Counted from the first letter of the stretch, positions 1 to 7,295 are shown. The stretch is 64,000 bases of DNA from Natronocella acetinitrilica (GCF_024170285.1 NZ_JALJXV010000005.1:1-64000), one strand, 5' to 3'. Notes: generated by a model not told the origin, from the letters alone. Made by a program: numbers and translations.

Positions 1-93
1 CGCCCCTTTCTGGGTCCCGTGGAAAAGCGGTCAAGCTTAGTGGCAACCGGCCAAAGTAGTTGTCGTTAACCGGCCAGAGCAATTGTCGTCGCA
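1..93. mobile_element. Probable terminal end of an IS21-like insertion sequence (partial)
   Basis: Two side-by-side imperfect 23-bp direct repeats lie at 45-67 and 68-90. Both begin AACCGGCCA and 19 of 23 positions agree. The segment ends in CA at 92-93, exactly where IS30 transposase homology begins. Multiple terminal repeats and a CA-3' end are typical of IS21-family elements. The rest of the element would lie left of the window. No istA or istB coding sequence is visible, so the family assignment is inference. Confidence 0.4.
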
Positions 94-738
94 TACTATC
101 GCAGCCTTTTCATTCAGGCTCGTGGCGTTCTCAGGAAAGAATTGGTGAAGCACCTGCGTTCGCGGCGGATGATGCGCCGCTCACGGCTTGCGAGCACCGA
201 AGGACAGCCGCGCGGCCAGATCATTGATGCGATTTCTATCCGAGAGCGCCCAGCGGAAGCGGAAGATCGCGCAATACCAGGACACTGGGAGGGGGATCTG
301 ATCTCGGGGGCGAAGAATAGCCACATCGCCACGCTCGTGGAGCGCCACTCCCGCTACACAATGCTGGTGAAGGTGCAGGGCAAAGATGCGGCCAGTGTCG
401 AAAGCGCGCTCCGCCGCGAGGTCCGCACGCTCCCTCGTGAGTTGTGGCGCTCTCTTACTTGGGATCGAGGTAGCGAGATGGCCAGCCATAAGGCATTTAC
501 AGCGGCTACGGATGTGAAGGTCTACTTCTGTGATCCGCAGAGCCCTTGGCAGCGCGGCACCAACGAGAATACCAACCGCCTACTACGCCAGTACTTCCCC
601 AAAGGGACGGAGCTCACCAGCTTCTCACAGACTGACCTCAATGAAGTTGCCATGCGCCTGAACCAGCGACCGCGGAAAACGTTGGGCTTTGTTACCCCGG
701 CAGGTAAGCTCATGGCCACTGTTGCATCGACCCCGTGA
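94..738 (+). pseudogene. IS30-family transposase, 5'-truncated
   Basis: This is the C-terminal 214 residues of an IS30-type DDE transposase, the enzyme that cuts and joins the element's ends. Homology begins at YYRSLFIQARG at 94. The frame is closed by a stop at 67-69, and the N-terminal helix-turn-helix region that should precede it is missing. The catalytic core remains: HWEGDLI supplies the first Asp, LTWDRGSE the second, and RGTNENTNRLLRQY the Glu. The C-terminus is intact (TLGFVTPAGKL). A TTG at 142 could in principle start a 198-residue product, but no good ribosome site precedes it. The truncation coincides with the repeat-bearing segment on the left, so another element probably inserted into this gene. 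Confidence 0.85.
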
Positions 739-756
739 ACTCACCATTGATTTATT

Positions 757-803
757 TGGTTCCGGCGAGAGGAGTCGAACCCCCGACCTACTGATTACGA
801 AGC
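757..803 (-). other. 3' half of a tRNA-Thr(CGT) gene; probable attachment-site scar
   Basis: Read on the minus strand, this is an anticodon loop CTTCGTAAT (anticodon CGT, Thr), the 3' side of the anticodon stem, an intact T-arm with GGTTCGA, the 3' acceptor strand and an encoded CCA at 757-759. Nothing upstream can form the D-arm or the 5' acceptor strand, and the anticodon stem itself is broken. A fragment running from the anticodon loop to CCA is what tRNA-targeting integrases leave as an att duplicate. Its 3' end points left, away from the integrase gene. Confidence 0.75.
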
Positions 804-835
804 AGGCTCAGCACCAACGATCAAGGAAGGCGGAC

Positions 836-2086
836 TTATGCACGTATCTTCGGCAATGTCGTGACGTTCTCGACCCTCATAACTGAACCCTGCCCTTCGA
901 TCCAGCCGGCGATGGCGTTCGCCTCGGGCCTTAGATACTGAAGGTTTTCTGTGTCGGTGTAAGCATCGATCGTCACGTCGCCTGACAGCGTGTGATTCAT
1001 CAGAAGCTTGGTTTTCCAGAGTTCGATGCCACACCTACCGGCCACGGCCCGGAAGGTGCGGCGGAGATCATGCGGGGTTACGCCGATGCCCGTTGCAGTC
1101 TCGATCTTACGGAGTGTCGGGCGAGCATCATTCACCGGCTTATCGCTGTTGCGCCCAGGGAACACGAAACGGCCTTTTGGCCTAAGGGCCAGCAGGGCAA
1201 GAACGCCATCGGATAGAGGCAGCGTTACCGGGCTTCTGTTCTTCGGGTCTATTAGGCGCAGGGTACCCGCCTTTTTTTCTACGTGCTGCCATTCCAATTC
1301 TGCCGCTTCGGACCACCGCAGCCCGGTGAGCAGCAAGAACGCAATGATATCAGCACCGGTGCGGCCCGCCTTGGTCTGAGCCGGATCATGGCGAAGCGCC
1401 TGTAATGTGTTCCACCACTCCCCTACCCTCTCCACCGGGACGTAACTGTTCCGGGCGCGAATCTTCTTCCAAAGCTTAGATTCGGAGAGCACGGAAACTG
1501 GGTTCTCCGGGAGAATCGTCTCGTCGTCCGGCGTTCGGTAGCGGGCGCGGGCGTAGTTGAGCAATGCCCGTAGGTTGCGGAAAGCCTGATTTGCCTGCGC
1601 CGGAGATGATGCGCTGAGTTCCTGGAATCGGCGAGCTACCTTGTCGCGAGTAATCTCCGTGACGGGCTTGTTCGCCCAAGCTTGGAATGTCTTGTTCACA
1701 TGTCGGCGAATGTCCGCCTTGCTGCGCTCTTTAAGGTCGGTCCGATCCGTTAGGTACCCTTCCATGACTTCCTCGAGCGTGACACTGAGCGCCTGCCCCT
1801 TCTTACGTTCCTTTACATGGTCGACACCGTCTGCCATCTCGCCGAGCTTCACGATTGCCCGCTTGCGGGCTTGCTCCGCAGTCAGCACGGTATGGCGGCC
1901 AAGAGTCATACGGCGCTGTTTGCCGTTAACGCGACGCTGAACGATATAGGACACGGTGCCGCTGGGAACGACTCGGACCCCAAACCCCGGCAATGCGGTA
2001 TCCCACACCAATCGCTCGCCAGTCTCTGGCGGCTCCAGCTTCTCTACTGCGGTCTTTGTGATCTTTACCTTCAAGGCTGTCTCCAC
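836..2086 (-). CDS. Tyrosine recombinase / integrase (P4-like)
   Basis: A 416-residue site-specific recombinase that integrates and excises a genomic island. It has an N-terminal arm-binding domain (KITKTAVEKLEP...LPGFGVRV, residues 8-40), a core-binding SAM-like domain (about 100-200) and a catalytic domain. The catalytic residues are all visible: Arg257 in TGLRWSE, His339 and Arg342 in TPHDLRRTF, His365 in MNH, and Tyr376 in DAYTD. Length is normal for the family and the frame is intact. The start is GTG at 2086, with no convincing Shine-Dalgarno site. It lies between two outward-facing tRNA 3' fragments. The tRNA-Lys fragment on its 5' side is separated from it only by a block of short repeats that look like arm sites, so tRNA-Lys is the more likely target. 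Confidence 0.92.
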   Translation of the reverse strand: METALKVKITKTAVEKLEPPETGERLVWDTALPGFGVRVVPSGTVSYIVQRRVNGKQRRMTLGRHTVLTAEQARKRAIVKLGEMADGVDHVKERKKGQALSVTLEEVMEGYLTDRTDLKERSKADIRRHVNKTFQAWANKPVTEITRDKVARRFQELSASSPAQANQAFRNLRALLNYARARYRTPDDETILPENPVSVLSESKLWKKIRARNSYVPVERVGEWWNTLQALRHDPAQTKAGRTGADIIAFLLLTGLRWSEAAELEWQHVEKKAGTLRLIDPKNRSPVTLPLSDGVLALLALRPKGRFVFPGRNSDKPVNDARPTLRKIETATGIGVTPHDLRRTFRAVAGRCGIELWKTKLLMNHTLSGDVTIDAYTDTENLQYLRPEANAIAGWIEGQGSVMRVENVTTLPKIRA

Positions 2087-2270
2087 TTGGTTATTCTTGG
2101 TTATTGTTGGTTGCCTGGACCACGATCATCGCGCAAATGCGGAAAAGTCCGCTGGGGTCAGCGCATCAAAGAATAACCAAAGAATAACCACCATTCATCA
2201 AACTCGACACAACACCAGCGGATTCCATAGTACGGCAAACCACTGTTATTACAAGGATGATGTGGTTATT
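2087..2270. repeat. Cluster of TTGGTTATT / AATAACC repeats, putative integrase arm-type sites
   Basis: Immediately upstream of the integrase start, TTGGTTATTC, TTGGTTATTG and TTGGTTGCC follow one another at about 10-bp spacing (2087-2115). Two exact tandem 11-mers AAAGAATAACC lie in the opposite orientation at 2168-2178 and 2179-2189. A further GTGGTTATT occurs at 2262-2270. Short repeats in both orientations between int and the tRNA-derived core resemble the arm sites of tyrosine integrases. Overlap with the int 5' region could also allow autoregulation. The function is inferred. Confidence 0.5.
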
Positions 2271-2307
2271 TAAAAGAAGAGACAACAAGGTAAAAGGCGC
2301 AAGAAAT

Positions 2308-2355
2308 GGACTTTTAATCCGCTGGTCGTAGGTTCGAATCCTACACGGCCCACCA
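2308..2355 (+). other. 3' half of a tRNA-Lys(TTT) gene; probable att site of the integrase
   Basis: The sequence runs from GGACTTTTAATCC (anticodon loop CTTTTAA, anticodon TTT, Lys) through GGTCGTAGGTTCGAATCCTAC (variable and T-arm) to CGGCCCACCA. The 5' acceptor strand, D-arm and part of the anticodon stem are absent; the preceding DNA is A-rich and unrelated. The 3' end points right, so flanking host DNA should start near 2356 and the island should extend left. The intact tRNA-Lys would then be at its other end, outside the window. Confidence 0.8.
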
Positions 2356-2370
2356 CTTCTCCCCTGGTCT

Positions 2371-2421
2371 GTACCGGATACATGGGTTACAGATTATACC
2401 GAGGACATCGGTAACACTTTT
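2371..2421. mobile_element. Possible IS481-like terminal remnant
   Basis: Two related short repeats, GGATACATGGGTTACAG (2376-2392) and GGACATCGGTAACACTTT (2403-2420), resemble the repeated ends found near some IS481-type elements, judged from memory only. No transposase frame accompanies them. From here to about 2505 I see nothing else recognisable. Confidence 0.25.
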
Positions 2422-2505
2422 GGGCCGAATGGTCTGTCCGCACTCCTGCAGCCACTGTCGATCAGCCCGCGCATGCGGATCTTCGACCAATGGGTGATGT
2501 TCGGC

Positions 2506-2577
2506 TTAGTTGAAGGCCGTGCAGCCCATCATGGCGACGGTGATGCCGCCTGCGGCAATGGCCCTCGTAAATTTCAT
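2506..2577 (-). pseudogene. Lipoprotein leader peptide, probably the stump of a truncated gene
   Basis: A 23-residue frame, MKFTRAIAAGGITVAMMGC..., has a charged start, a hydrophobic stretch and a lipobox (MMGC) and then stops at once. Its ATG overlaps the stop of the upstream tetR gene (ATGA). A good ribosome site (GGAAGG, about 7 bases upstream) lies inside tetR, so it looks translationally coupled. Lipoprotein genes such as efflux-pump components often follow a tetR gene. The mobile-element remnants just beyond suggest the rest was lost. A genuine tiny lipoprotein cannot be excluded. Confidence 0.4.
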
Positions 2578-3215
2578 CGTTCTGCCTTCCAGGGTGGACT
2601 GTCGTTCGGTACTCCCCCGGCAAGCGCGGCATCGATCTTGGCCATCAGGTCGGCCTTGAAGCGATCCAGGACATCGGGTTCGAGCTCGAGGTGTTGCATC
2701 ACATTGGCCTGCTTGATGCTTGCCATGCCATGCAACGTGGACCAGATGAACAAGGCATCCAGATCTGCCTGAATCCTTTGCCCTGGGGCATCACCATGCA
2801 TCCCGCGCAAGCGGTCGCGCAGAATGTTGAAGGCGTGAACGGCGTGTTTGACGAGATCAGGGTGCTGCGCCGGTTCTGGCCAGGGCGTGCCGAACATCAG
2901 CCGGTACTCCAAAGGTTTGGACTCCGCATAGGCCAGGTACGCCTCTCCCATTCCCTCCAGGTCGGAATGCGGTTCCACGCCGGGGGTGCGCTGATCCAGG
3001 TGCAGTGCGAAATCGGCGAAACACCGACGCATGATGTCCGCCAACAGATGATCGCGGCTCGCGAAGTGGCGATAGGGTGCCTGATGGGAAATTCCGAGCT
3101 TACGGGACACGTCACGCATGCTCAGGCTTTCAACGCCATGCTCGGCAATGACTTCGCGAGCGGCCTGGACACACGCCTCTTTCAAATCGGCTGGCTTCAC
3201 TTTGGCTCTTGGCAT
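2574..3215 (-). CDS. TetR/AcrR-family transcriptional regulator
   Basis: A 213-residue repressor-type regulator. The N-terminal helix-turn-helix spans roughly residues 8-55, with the recognition segment LSMRDVSRKLGISHQAPYRHFASRDHLL. The C-terminal part (GMGEAYLAYAESKPLEYRLMFG) matches the WHG-type ligand domain seen in many TetR proteins. I use the ATG at 3215 (MPRAKVK) because the longer frame runs back through the operator. It is divergent from a membrane protein, with a perfect inverted repeat between them, so it probably represses itself and that neighbour. A truncated lipoprotein leader overlaps its stop codon. Confidence 0.88.
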   Translation of the reverse strand: MPRAKVKPADLKEACVQAAREVIAEHGVESLSMRDVSRKLGISHQAPYRHFASRDHLLADIMRRCFADFALHLDQRTPGVEPHSDLEGMGEAYLAYAESKPLEYRLMFGTPWPEPAQHPDLVKHAVHAFNILRDRLRGMHGDAPGQRIQADLDALFIWSTLHGMASIKQANVMQHLELEPDVLDRFKADLMAKIDAALAGGVPNDSPPWKAER

Positions 3216-3254
3216 GGCGTGGTTTCTTGCGATGGGAGCATGGTCATCAGCAAT

Positions 3255-3310
3255 CCGATGTTGACAGTGTCTACACACTAGAACAGGATAGTTGACACTG
3301 TCAACATCGG
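3255..3310. promoter_or_regulatory. TetR-type operator: 17-bp perfect inverted repeat
   Basis: CCGATGTTGACAGTGTC at 3255-3271 is repeated exactly as its reverse complement at 3294-3310, with 22 bp between. The right arm lies in a near-palindrome GTTGACACTGTCAAC (3291-3305), and the left arm in a weaker copy at 3259-3273. Each arm contains TTGACA, a perfect -35 hexamer, pointing towards the other arm. Bound regulator would therefore cover divergent promoters for tetR and the membrane protein. Confidence 0.75.
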
Positions 3311-3324
3311 GGTACGCCTTGGGC

Positions 3325-4137
3325 ATGTACAGCATGGATGGGCCTATCCCTTCGGGCTTTGTGGGCAGGCGAATCGTCAACGAACTCATGCAGCGACAGC
3401 ATGTGCTAACGCTCTATGGGTTCGTGATGCTCGCCCTGATGGTGCCTACGCTGGTGCTGCTGGTGCTCGACGCACGCACCATCGGGGATGTTAACGTTTG
3501 GGCGAAGCCGCTGAAGTTCATGGCGTCCACGGCGCTGTTTTCCCTCTGCACGGCGTGGTTCATGGGCCTATTGCCCCCGAGTGTCAGGGTATCTCCGGCC
3601 AACTGGGCGATGGTTTCGACGCTGATTTTCACCTCCCTGTTCGAAGTCGCCTACATCAGTCTTCAGGCTGCCCTGGGTTCCCCCTCGCACTACAACGTGA
3701 CCGACGCCTTCCATGCGGCCATGTTCGGACTCATGGCGCTGGCAGCTGTGCTTCTGGTTGCTACCCAGGCCTTTCTCGCCTGGCAGATACACCGAACCGC
3801 CGTCGAACGCCCATTACCGGTTTTTCATCAGGCGGTGATTGCCGGACTGATCATGACCTTCGTGTTGTCGACGGCGAGTGGATTCATGCTCGGCGGCAAT
3901 CAACCGCCCACCGGAGTGGGGTTGCCGCTGGCGGGATGGCATCTGTCAGGCGGTGATCTCCGCCCCGCACACTTCCTGGGTGTACACGCGCAGCAGCTAA
4001 TTCCGTTGGCTGGCGTGCTGCTCGTCCGTCAAGCGCCATCACGAGCGGGCGCAGCGCTGTTCGCCGTGATTCTCGTCTACACAACGATATGGGTCTTGCT
4101 GTGCAAGCTCGGGTTATCTGGACAAGGGGGCTATTGA
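3325..4137 (+). CDS. Multi-pass integral membrane protein of unknown function
   Basis: A protein of about 270 residues with some seven hydrophobic segments: FVMLALMVPTLVLLVL, FMASTALFSLCTAWFMG, MVSTLIFTSLFEVAYI, AAMFGLMALAAVLLVATQ, AVIAGLIMTFVLSTASG, an amphipathic stretch with HFLGVHAQQLIPLAGVLLV, and a C-terminal AALFAVILVYTTIWVLL. The stretch GGDLRPAHFLGVHAQQ recalls uncharacterised bacterial membrane proteins, but I assign no function. The ATG at 3325 is chosen because upstream alternatives fall inside the operator. Control by the divergent TetR protein is likely. Confidence 0.75.
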   Translation: MYSMDGPIPSGFVGRRIVNELMQRQHVLTLYGFVMLALMVPTLVLLVLDARTIGDVNVWAKPLKFMASTALFSLCTAWFMGLLPPSVRVSPANWAMVSTLIFTSLFEVAYISLQAALGSPSHYNVTDAFHAAMFGLMALAAVLLVATQAFLAWQIHRTAVERPLPVFHQAVIAGLIMTFVLSTASGFMLGGNQPPTGVGLPLAGWHLSGGDLRPAHFLGVHAQQLIPLAGVLLVRQAPSRAGAALFAVILVYTTIWVLLCKLGLSGQGGY

Positions 4138-4162
4138 ACATACAACTCGGTACGGGCGTAGG

Positions 4163-4987
4163 TCATGCGTAAGCCAGGCACTCGATGCTGTCCGCGCATA
4201 ACCCTTCGCGTTCGGCGAAAGCTTGCAACAGGGTGATGTCTCCGGTGGTTGCAAGGCGCAGTTCCCTTGCGGCGTGAGGGGTCTCATCTTGCGGTGGACG
4301 GAGGGTTCCGAGGTCTTGCAGTCGGCGGTTCAACTGCCGTGCCACCGCCGCGCCGGTGTCGATCAGGACAATCTCTGGGGCCAGGCGGGCGGCGATCTGC
4401 TGCCGGAGAAAGGGGTAATGGGTGCAGCCGAGAATGATCGTGTCGGCACCCGCGGCCTGCAAGGGTGCCAGATAGCGATCCAGCAGTGCACCGATGCGCT
4501 GATCATCGAACTGGTTTCGCTCGATGGCCTCTACCAGACCCGGGCAGGGTTGGGTGATTACCTCGAGGCCGTCGGCATAACGATCCAGCAGGGCAGCAAA
4601 TCGCACGCTGGCCAGGGTGCCCTCGGTGGCGAGTACGCCGATGACGCCATTGCGGGTGGCCGCAGCCGCCGGCTTGATGGCGGGCTCCATGGCGATCACC
4701 GGTATGGGAAACTCGGCACGCAGGGCATCCGCCGCCACCGCCGTTGCCGTGTTGCAGGCAATCACCACCGCCTTGGCACCACTCTCCACCAACTGAGCGG
4801 TGAGCCATCGGGAGCGGGCAAGCACCTCGGCGGCGGACCGACTGCCATAGGGCGCGTAGGCGGAATCCGCAACGTAGAGGAGAGATTCGGCAGGCAGCAG
4901 CGCACGGACTTCTCGCAATACCGACAAGCCGCCGAGACCGGAGTCGAAGAGACCGATTGGCGCTGTTGCGTCTGGTTGATGCGGCAC
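4163..4987 (-). CDS. murI: Glutamate racemase
   Basis: Interconverts L- and D-glutamate in the cytoplasm, supplying D-Glu for the peptidoglycan peptide. The 274-residue length is normal. The two catalytic cysteines are visible: Cys78 in VIACNTATA and Cys188 in ILGCTHYPFL. The N-terminal IGLFDSGLGGLSVL motif carries the conserved Asp15-Ser16. The start is GTG at 4987, about 8 bases after GGGGT. It follows the sirtuin gene by 44 bp and lysR by about 0.9 kb on the same strand and may be co-transcribed with them. Confidence 0.96.
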   Translation of the reverse strand: MPHQPDATAPIGLFDSGLGGLSVLREVRALLPAESLLYVADSAYAPYGSRSAAEVLARSRWLTAQLVESGAKAVVIACNTATAVAADALRAEFPIPVIAMEPAIKPAAAATRNGVIGVLATEGTLASVRFAALLDRYADGLEVITQPCPGLVEAIERNQFDDQRIGALLDRYLAPLQAAGADTIILGCTHYPFLRQQIAARLAPEIVLIDTGAAVARQLNRRLQDLGTLRPPQDETPHAARELRLATTGDITLLQAFAEREGLCADSIECLAYA

Positions 4988-5031
4988 GAACTTACCCCGA
5001 GGCCACTGCTTGCGCCGCTATGATTCCAGAA

Positions 5032-5886
5032 TCAGGCGGCAGCGCCAAATGCCTGAAGTTGACGCAACAGCTCACCACAATCGCCGGCCAGGCGGTAGCT
5101 CGCCTCGGCATCGCCCCGGGTCTTGCCACGATTGATGATGGCCACCGGCGTGCCCAGCTCGGCCGCTCTGCGGACGAATCGATAGCCGGACCACACCATC
5201 AACGACGAGCCTACGACCAGGAGCAGGCGGGACCGCTCAAGCCGAGTGAAGCACGCCTGCACGGTCTGCCTGGGAACGTTCTCACCGAAGAACACCACAT
5301 CCGGCTTGAGGACACCACCGCAGGCGACGCAAGGGGGAACATGAAAACCGCCAAAGTCGATCTGATCGATATCCGCATCACCGTCGGGCCGGCTCGGCGC
5401 ATCCAGATGCTGCCAGTCGGGATTGGCGTCGAAGAGCTGGTGCTGGAAGGCCGCCCGCGTGACGCGCTGGCCGCAGTCGAGACAGCGGACGGTATCGAGC
5501 CGACCGTGCAGATCCGTCACGCGACGGCTACCGGCCTGCTGGTGCAGACCATCGACATTCTGCGTGATCAGCCAGCGCAACAATCCGGCACGCTCGAATT
5601 CTGCCAGGGCGGCGTGGGCCGTGCCCGGCCGCGCCACCGCCACGTTGCGCCAACCCACCAGGCTGCGGGCCCAGTAACGACGTCGCGCCTGGGCACTGCG
5701 CAGGAACTCCTGGTACTGGATAGGCCGGGAGCGCTTCCAGCCGCCGTCGTCGTCCCGGTAGTCGGGTATGCCGCAGGATGTGCTGCATCCCGCGCCGGTC
5801 AGCACCATCACTTCACCACGGGCAAGCAGCGTTGCCAGTTCCCGCAATGTCTCCTCCACCGGCAAGCCGGCGTCATTGACCGCCAT
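5032..5886 (-). CDS. SIR2-family NAD-dependent protein deacylase (SIRT4-like, class II)
   Basis: A 284-residue sirtuin that uses NAD+ to remove acyl groups from lysines (or to transfer ADP-ribose). Visible motifs are GAGCSTSCGIPDYRD (NAD binding), TQNVDGLHQQAG, LHGRLDTVRC with the catalytic His, and VVGSSLMVWSGY. A Zn site is formed by CLDCG and CVACG. The segment RYWARSLVGW and the GIPDYRD form match SIRT4-type (class II) sirtuins rather than the CobB class. ATG 5886 is preferred because GGGGGA lies 6 bases upstream; the longer frame overlaps nothing useful. It lies between lysR and murI on the same strand, though a link to cell-wall precursor control would be speculation. Confidence 0.9.
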   Translation of the reverse strand: MAVNDAGLPVEETLRELATLLARGEVMVLTGAGCSTSCGIPDYRDDDGGWKRSRPIQYQEFLRSAQARRRYWARSLVGWRNVAVARPGTAHAALAEFERAGLLRWLITQNVDGLHQQAGSRRVTDLHGRLDTVRCLDCGQRVTRAAFQHQLFDANPDWQHLDAPSRPDGDADIDQIDFGGFHVPPCVACGGVLKPDVVFFGENVPRQTVQACFTRLERSRLLLVVGSSLMVWSGYRFVRRAAELGTPVAIINRGKTRGDAEASYRLAGDCGELLRQLQAFGAAA

Positions 5887-5972
5887 CGTCATTCCCCCGA
5901 GTTTTATCGCCGCCTGAGCACCCCGCGACGCTGCGGTTTGGACCGGAGGCCGGAGCGGAGGTTCTACGCCGA

Positions 5973-6926
5973 TCAGCTGGAAACTGGTGGTCTCGGCAAC
6001 GGGGTGTAGCGCGTCTCGTCGCGCTCCCATGGCGGTACGGGTGTGAATTCCTCGACCAGAAAGTCCACGAACGCCCGCACCTTTCGGGAAAGATGGCGCC
6101 CCTGGGGGAACAGCACGTAGTAGGCAGAAACTTCGTGGGTATAGTCGGGCAGCAAATGGACCAGCAGGCCCTCGCGGATTTTCGGTGCGACCAGCCAGGT
6201 GGAGAGGCGGGCCAGCCCCACGCCGGCAAGGGCCGCCTCGTAGAGCGCACCGGCGGTGTTGGCCCTGAAATTACCCGACACATGAATCACGCGCCGGCCA
6301 CCGTTGCCCATCTCGAATTCCCAGTCGTTGAACCGGGCCACGTTGTACATGGTGAGGCAATTGTGGCGGAGCAGGTCCTCCGGTGTGCGAGGCTCGCCAT
6401 GGCGGGCGAGATACTCCGGCGAGGCAACGATGATTCGCCGGTTCATGGCCAGACGACGGGATACCAGGGACGGGTCGTCCACCTGTTCCTGGAGCATGAT
6501 GGCGACATCCACCCCCTCTTCCACCAGGTCTACGGAGCGGTCCGTCAGCTGAATCTCGAGATTCAGCTCCGGATACTTTTCAAGAAAGTGGTTGATACGT
6601 GGCAGAACCTCACCACGGGCAAAGGCTGCGGTGGCGCTCACCCGGAGTGTGCCGCGTACCCGATCCTGCAGCGAACTGACCGCCTCCTCCGCCGCTTCGA
6701 TCTCGGCCATGATCCGTGAGCAGCGATCGTAGAAATCCCGCCCCACTTCGGTCAGGCTGATACGACGCGTGGTACGATTGAACAACCGGGCGCCGAGTCG
6801 GTCTTCCAGTCGGCGGATCTGCTTGCTGATGGCCGAAGGGGTCATATCCAGAGCCCTGGCGGCGGCGGAGAAGCTACCCTCTTCCACGCAGCGCACGAAT
6901 ATCAGCATTTCAGAAGCACGATCCAT
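5973..6926 (-). CDS. LysR-family transcriptional regulator
   Basis: A 317-residue LysR-type regulator. The winged helix at residues 5-65 reads FVRCVEEGSFSAAARALDMTPSAISKQIRRLEDRLGARLFNRTTR. The remainder is a periplasmic-binding-like effector domain (LRVSATAAFARGEVLPRI..., MNRRIIVASPEYLARHG). ATG 6926 follows GGCGGG by about 8 bases. These proteins usually act near their own gene; the sirtuin and murI genes lie downstream on the same strand, and the opposite side is a non-coding stretch with a candidate small RNA. The effector is unknown. Confidence 0.93.
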   Translation of the reverse strand: MDRASEMLIFVRCVEEGSFSAAARALDMTPSAISKQIRRLEDRLGARLFNRTTRRISLTEVGRDFYDRCSRIMAEIEAAEEAVSSLQDRVRGTLRVSATAAFARGEVLPRINHFLEKYPELNLEIQLTDRSVDLVEEGVDVAIMLQEQVDDPSLVSRRLAMNRRIIVASPEYLARHGEPRTPEDLLRHNCLTMYNVARFNDWEFEMGNGGRRVIHVSGNFRANTAGALYEAALAGVGLARLSTWLVAPKIREGLLVHLLPDYTHEVSAYYVLFPQGRHLSRKVRAFVDFLVEEFTPVPPWERDETRYTPLPRPPVSS

Positions 6927-6999
6927 TGCATGCCCGCCTATTTTTGAATATTTGTCACAGATGATATTCCATTTTTCGGGATTTTCCACGGCACCAAGC

Positions 7000-7162
7000 T
7001 GTGTAGTCTTCTATCCATCGCAACGGTGATGCGCTCACCGACTCCGATGAGGCAGTCCTGCGAACCTCTGTGACTGCTCCGGACATTTTGTAATCGTCTC
7101 CTCCTCCTTCGTAGCGATACGAAGTTTCGACGGGCCTGGTCTCCAGAGCCCGTCTTTTTTTT
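7000..7162 (+). ncRNA. Candidate small RNA with a C-rich anti-Shine-Dalgarno stretch
   Basis: The 369-bp gap between lysR and the next ORF holds a run of stems on the plus strand. They are GGTGA/TCACC (7025-7039), GCAGTC/GACTGC (7052-7077), CTTCGTA-GCGA-TACGAAG (7107-7124) and a terminator ending at 7162. Between the second and third stems lies unpaired TCTCCTCCTCC (7097-7107), complementary to purine-rich ribosome sites. No ORF with a ribosome site occupies the region. I could not pick a clear promoter, so the 5' end is approximate and the whole call is a prediction. Confidence 0.4.
7129..7162 (+). terminator. Rho-independent terminator
   Basis: GACGGGC (7129-7135) pairs perfectly with GCCCGTC (7148-7154) and is followed by eight T residues. 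It ends the candidate small RNA and points away from lysR. Confidence 0.85.
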
Positions 7163-7295
7163 GCCCTTCAAACACGACTCCCGAGAAACCTTGGAACCCC
7201 AAGCACAGGTCGTATGCCACTCTCGGGGATTATCTCCACAGCAGAGCGAGATAGCCTGTCCGTGAATTCACTGTTGCGACCAGGGAGAGTCGACC

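Noticed and set aside
45-90. Two tandem 23-bp repeats considered as a CRISPR
   Set aside because: Only two imperfect copies, no spacers between them and no cas genes; an insertion-sequence end explains them better.
689-886. A 65-residue frame containing GERSRTPDLLI
   Set aside because: This is the known artefact of translating across the opposite strand of a tRNA gene; it covers the tRNA-Thr fragment and has no ribosome site.
5032-5886. CobB (class III) identity for the sirtuin
   Set aside because: The RYWARSLVGW and GIPDYRD segments fit SIRT4-type class II proteins better.
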